Below are positions 62,340-64,000 of a stretch of 64,000 nt of DNA, piece after piece. The notes beneath the pieces were generated by a model, which was not told the origin of the DNA, made no database searches, and worked only from the letters and a program-made list of their open reading frames with translations. Within the stretch, counting starts at the first letter, position 1. The number at the start of each line of letters is the position of its first letter. Source of the DNA: Rhodopirellula bahusiensis (GTDB lineage Bacteria > Planctomycetota > Planctomycetia > Pirellulales > Pirellulaceae); NCBI RefSeq assembly GCF_002727185.1, contig NZ_NIZW01000014.1, positions 160,841 through 224,840 of the forward strand, written 5' to 3'. Made by a program: the position numbers and the translations under genes.

Positions 62340-62552
62340 GCAAACGCGTGCATGATGTTCCAGCGACCGTTCAACCCACCGCAGGAAGTAGTTCGGGAAA
62401 CCGGAACCACACCAACAATCGACAGGCCTGTCTTGGCAATCTGTCTCGGCCTCCAACGGCCCTGGTCTGAACCGTTTCCGGTTCAATTCCACAGCGAAGC
62501 AGGGCTGAGTATCCTCCGCGAGCCCAACAATGAACTCCGGTTCCTTTTTCGG
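62340..62552 (+). pseudogene. Decayed 3' part of the small membrane-protein gene (copy C)
   Basis: GATGTTCCAGCGACC here matches the helix-end codons of the 58610 gene. CTGAACCGTTTCC follows at nearly the same distance (about 112 against 114 bases), then CGAAGCAGGG, CCGCGA, AATG and CCTTTT in the same order as 58926-59011. In frame it still reads MMFQRPFNPPQE. No complete gene remains. The other bases of the 62056-62708 gap show no gene. Confidence 0.6.
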
Positions 62553-62708
62553 TCTCTTGGGTTAAGCAGGTTCTTGATAAATTGAGGGGACGATAAAGTT
62601 TGCTTTGCTGCAACCGAAATGACCTAATAAGTAGGAAGAGACTGTTGGCAAAAAGAAAGCGAACCTATCGCTGCGTTAAGTGACTGTTAAAAAAGCAAGG
62701 GAGTAGAT

Positions 62709-63875
62709 ATGGGCAGAACGCTGCAGCATACCGGTATCCGCGTACCACTGTTGGTGGCGTACTCACTCGAACTCGCCGAAGAATGGCATCCAACGAAGAA
62801 CGTCAAATTCAAGCGGGATGAGGTTCCGTACAATAGCAGCTACCGGGCTTGGTGGAGGTGCAGGAAGGATCACCGGCATGCGTGGCAAGCTAGCGTTGCA
62901 ACCCGAGCGATCGAGAAACAAGGTTGTCCCTACTGCTCGGGCCGGCAGGTGCTTCCGGAGGATTCAATCGTTGCGTTGTTTCCCGAAGTTGCTGCTGAAT
63001 TCCATCCGACCAAGAACGATGCCGCGCGGCCAGAGCAGTTTGCGCCGAAGTCGAACAGACGCCTTTGGTGGCGATGCCGGATTGATTCATTTCATGAGTG
63101 GGAGTCTGAAGTTCGTAGTCGGACGGAAGGCAGCCAATGTCCCCAGTGTCGGAAGCTCAACAATTCGTTAGCTCGCAAGTCGCCACAATTAGCAGCTGAA
63201 TGGCACCCAACCAAAAATGGCTCGCTTACGCCTGAGATGTTTTCGAGCACCAATCCTCAGAGAGTTTGGTGGCAATGTAGTGAAAACCCAGAGCATGAAT
63301 GGAGGGCTGCCATCGAAACCCGAAAACGCGGTAAAGGTAGCTGCCCGATGTGTCGCTCGGGAACAAAGAATCGGTCGAATGCTTCATCAGGAAAAGTCGC
63401 TACACGGCGCGGATTGAACGAAACTGCCCCAGAGCTATTGGACTACTGGCATCCAACGAAGAACGGGGCAACGACACCGGAAACCGTTTCACATGGCTCC
63501 AAGGCGAAGGTCTGGTGGCAGTGTCCCAAAGATCCTACTCACGAGTGGCAAGATCCGATCAAAAAGGTTCACGGTCGGCAACGCAAATGCCTGATGTGTG
63601 TTAGCCCGATCAAGCAAGGTGTCGTTCGGGCAGAGGAATCGATCGGTCACGCCTATCCTGCCCTTCTTGCCGAGTGGCATCCAACTCTCAATCCTGGCGT
63701 TGATCCGATGACCGTGTCGCCGGGTAGCTCTAGAAAAGTGATGTGGCAATGTTCAAACGATCCCGAGCATGTCTGGAAGGCTCACGTTTTTCGTCGAACG
63801 AAAGGTGCGGGCTGTCCTTTTTGCAGCGGGTTACGAGCTGACTCAAAAACTTGCTTAGGAAGCGTTCGGAAATAA
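62709..63875 (+). CDS. Treble-clef zinc-finger repeat protein (DUF4379-like, five repeats)
   Basis: AAGGGAG precedes the ATG. The 388-residue protein consists of about five tandem units of roughly 65-70 residues. Each has a (E/Y)WHPTKN-like block (EFHPTKN in unit 2), a WW(K/R/Q)C strand, HEW or HAW, and a C-P-x-C pair (CPYC, CPQC, CPMC, CLMC, CPFC). Each unit should bind one zinc. The protein stops just after the last CPFCSGLRADSK, where a further unit would begin, so it may be truncated. Some relatives carry a nuclease domain; none is visible here. Confidence 0.82.
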   Translation: MGRTLQHTGIRVPLLVAYSLELAEEWHPTKNVKFKRDEVPYNSSYRAWWRCRKDHRHAWQASVATRAIEKQGCPYCSGRQVLPEDSIVALFPEVAAEFHPTKNDAARPEQFAPKSNRRLWWRCRIDSFHEWESEVRSRTEGSQCPQCRKLNNSLARKSPQLAAEWHPTKNGSLTPEMFSSTNPQRVWWQCSENPEHEWRAAIETRKRGKGSCPMCRSGTKNRSNASSGKVATRRGLNETAPELLDYWHPTKNGATTPETVSHGSKAKVWWQCPKDPTHEWQDPIKKVHGRQRKCLMCVSPIKQGVVRAEESIGHAYPALLAEWHPTLNPGVDPMTVSPGSSRKVMWQCSNDPEHVWKAHVFRRTKGAGCPFCSGLRADSKTCLGSVRK

Positions 63876-63925
63876 CTTCGGCAATCGTGTAAAATCGCAG
63901 GGTCATGACTCCACGGAGGCCAATT

Positions 63926-64000
63926 ATGAACAACGTTTACGGACCGGACATCGAAAATCAGATGCAGCAACTCTACGAGTCTTTCAACGAGAAGGACCGT
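63926..64000 (+). CDS. Start of a probable ISAzo13-type transposase (3' truncated by window)
   Basis: GGAGG lies 7 bases before the ATG at 63926. The 25 visible residues, MNNVYGPDIENQMQQLYESF and NEKDR, resemble the N-terminus of ISAzo13-family transposases, which typically contain LxExxNEKDRR. The call needs the rest of the frame beyond the window. No terminal inverted repeat was identified upstream. Confidence 0.45.
   Translation, partial: MNNVYGPDIENQMQQLYESFNEKDR

Noticed and set aside
1..64000. CRISPR array, rRNA or tRNA genes
   Set aside because: No regularly spaced direct repeats, rRNA-like stretches or cloverleaf sequences were noticed by eye; a covariance-model scan was not possible.

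Overview
The window looks like a chromosomal segment of a Planctomycete, most likely Rhodopirellula or a close relative. This rests on gene style, not a search: an ECF sigma factor overlapping a Ser/Thr kinase with an N-terminal zinc-finger-like segment, tandem universal stress proteins, mid-50s GC by eye, few strong Shine-Dalgarno sites, many 4-bp ATGA/GTGA/TTGA gene overlaps, and a dispersed hairpin repeat. No rRNA, tRNA or CRISPR array was seen.

Layout. 1-0.25 kb: tail of a CoA-binding protein. 0.3-9.8 kb: a stress cluster with a CstB-like persulfide dioxygenase/rhodanese, a DUF442 phosphatase-like protein, three tandem Usp proteins, a VIT1/CCC1 metal transporter, an NtrC-type sigma54 activator and a hybrid sensor kinase. 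Each of its five promoter regions carries a plausible -24/-12 (sigma54) element. 9.8-18.8 kb: YjdM, a zinc-ribbon membrane protein, a decayed CheB fragment, a sensor kinase with an Rcp1-like regulator, and a flavin oxidoreductase with a TVP38-DUF547 fusion. 18.9-20.8 kb: a heme-less bacterioferritin and a secreted DsrE-domain protein. 21.9-27.1 kb: a heavy-metal RND pump and its adaptor. 27.2-35.4 kb: ECF sigma/kinase pair, an SMC-like ATPase, an isoprenylcysteine methyltransferase-like protein, an acetyltransferase and an SGNH hydrolase. 35.6-37.2 kb: a cytochrome P450.

37.2-50.1 kb is a sulfur/arsenic region. One minus-strand operon encodes a secreted rhodanese, a flavoprotein, an exported methyltransferase, a TsdA-like dihaem cytochrome and cytochrome bd oxidase. 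A second encodes rhodanese-DUF2892, a TSUP exporter, a CstB-like enzyme, and frameshifted DUF1641 and truncated SQR pseudogenes. An ArsR-family repressor precedes it, with arsD-arsA divergent. A shared operator-like palindrome, TATCG-N8-CGATA or a one-mismatch version, lies in the promoters of arsR, the sulfide operon and the ferritin/DsrE unit, and upstream of arsDA.

50.3-64 kb: membrane proteins, cardiolipin synthase, a WYL regulator, an epoxide-hydrolase-like enzyme, a cupin, a large unknown membrane protein, a small membrane-protein gene with two decayed partial copies, a LexA-HTH/pRiA4b-ORF3 fusion, a CBS/HEPN-like protein, a treble-clef repeat protein, and the start of a probable ISAzo13-type transposase.

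The two strongest signals are the putative sigma54/NtrC stress regulon (2.3-8.3 kb) and the putative ArsR-controlled sulfide/ferritin regulon (18.9 and 47.0-47.7 kb).
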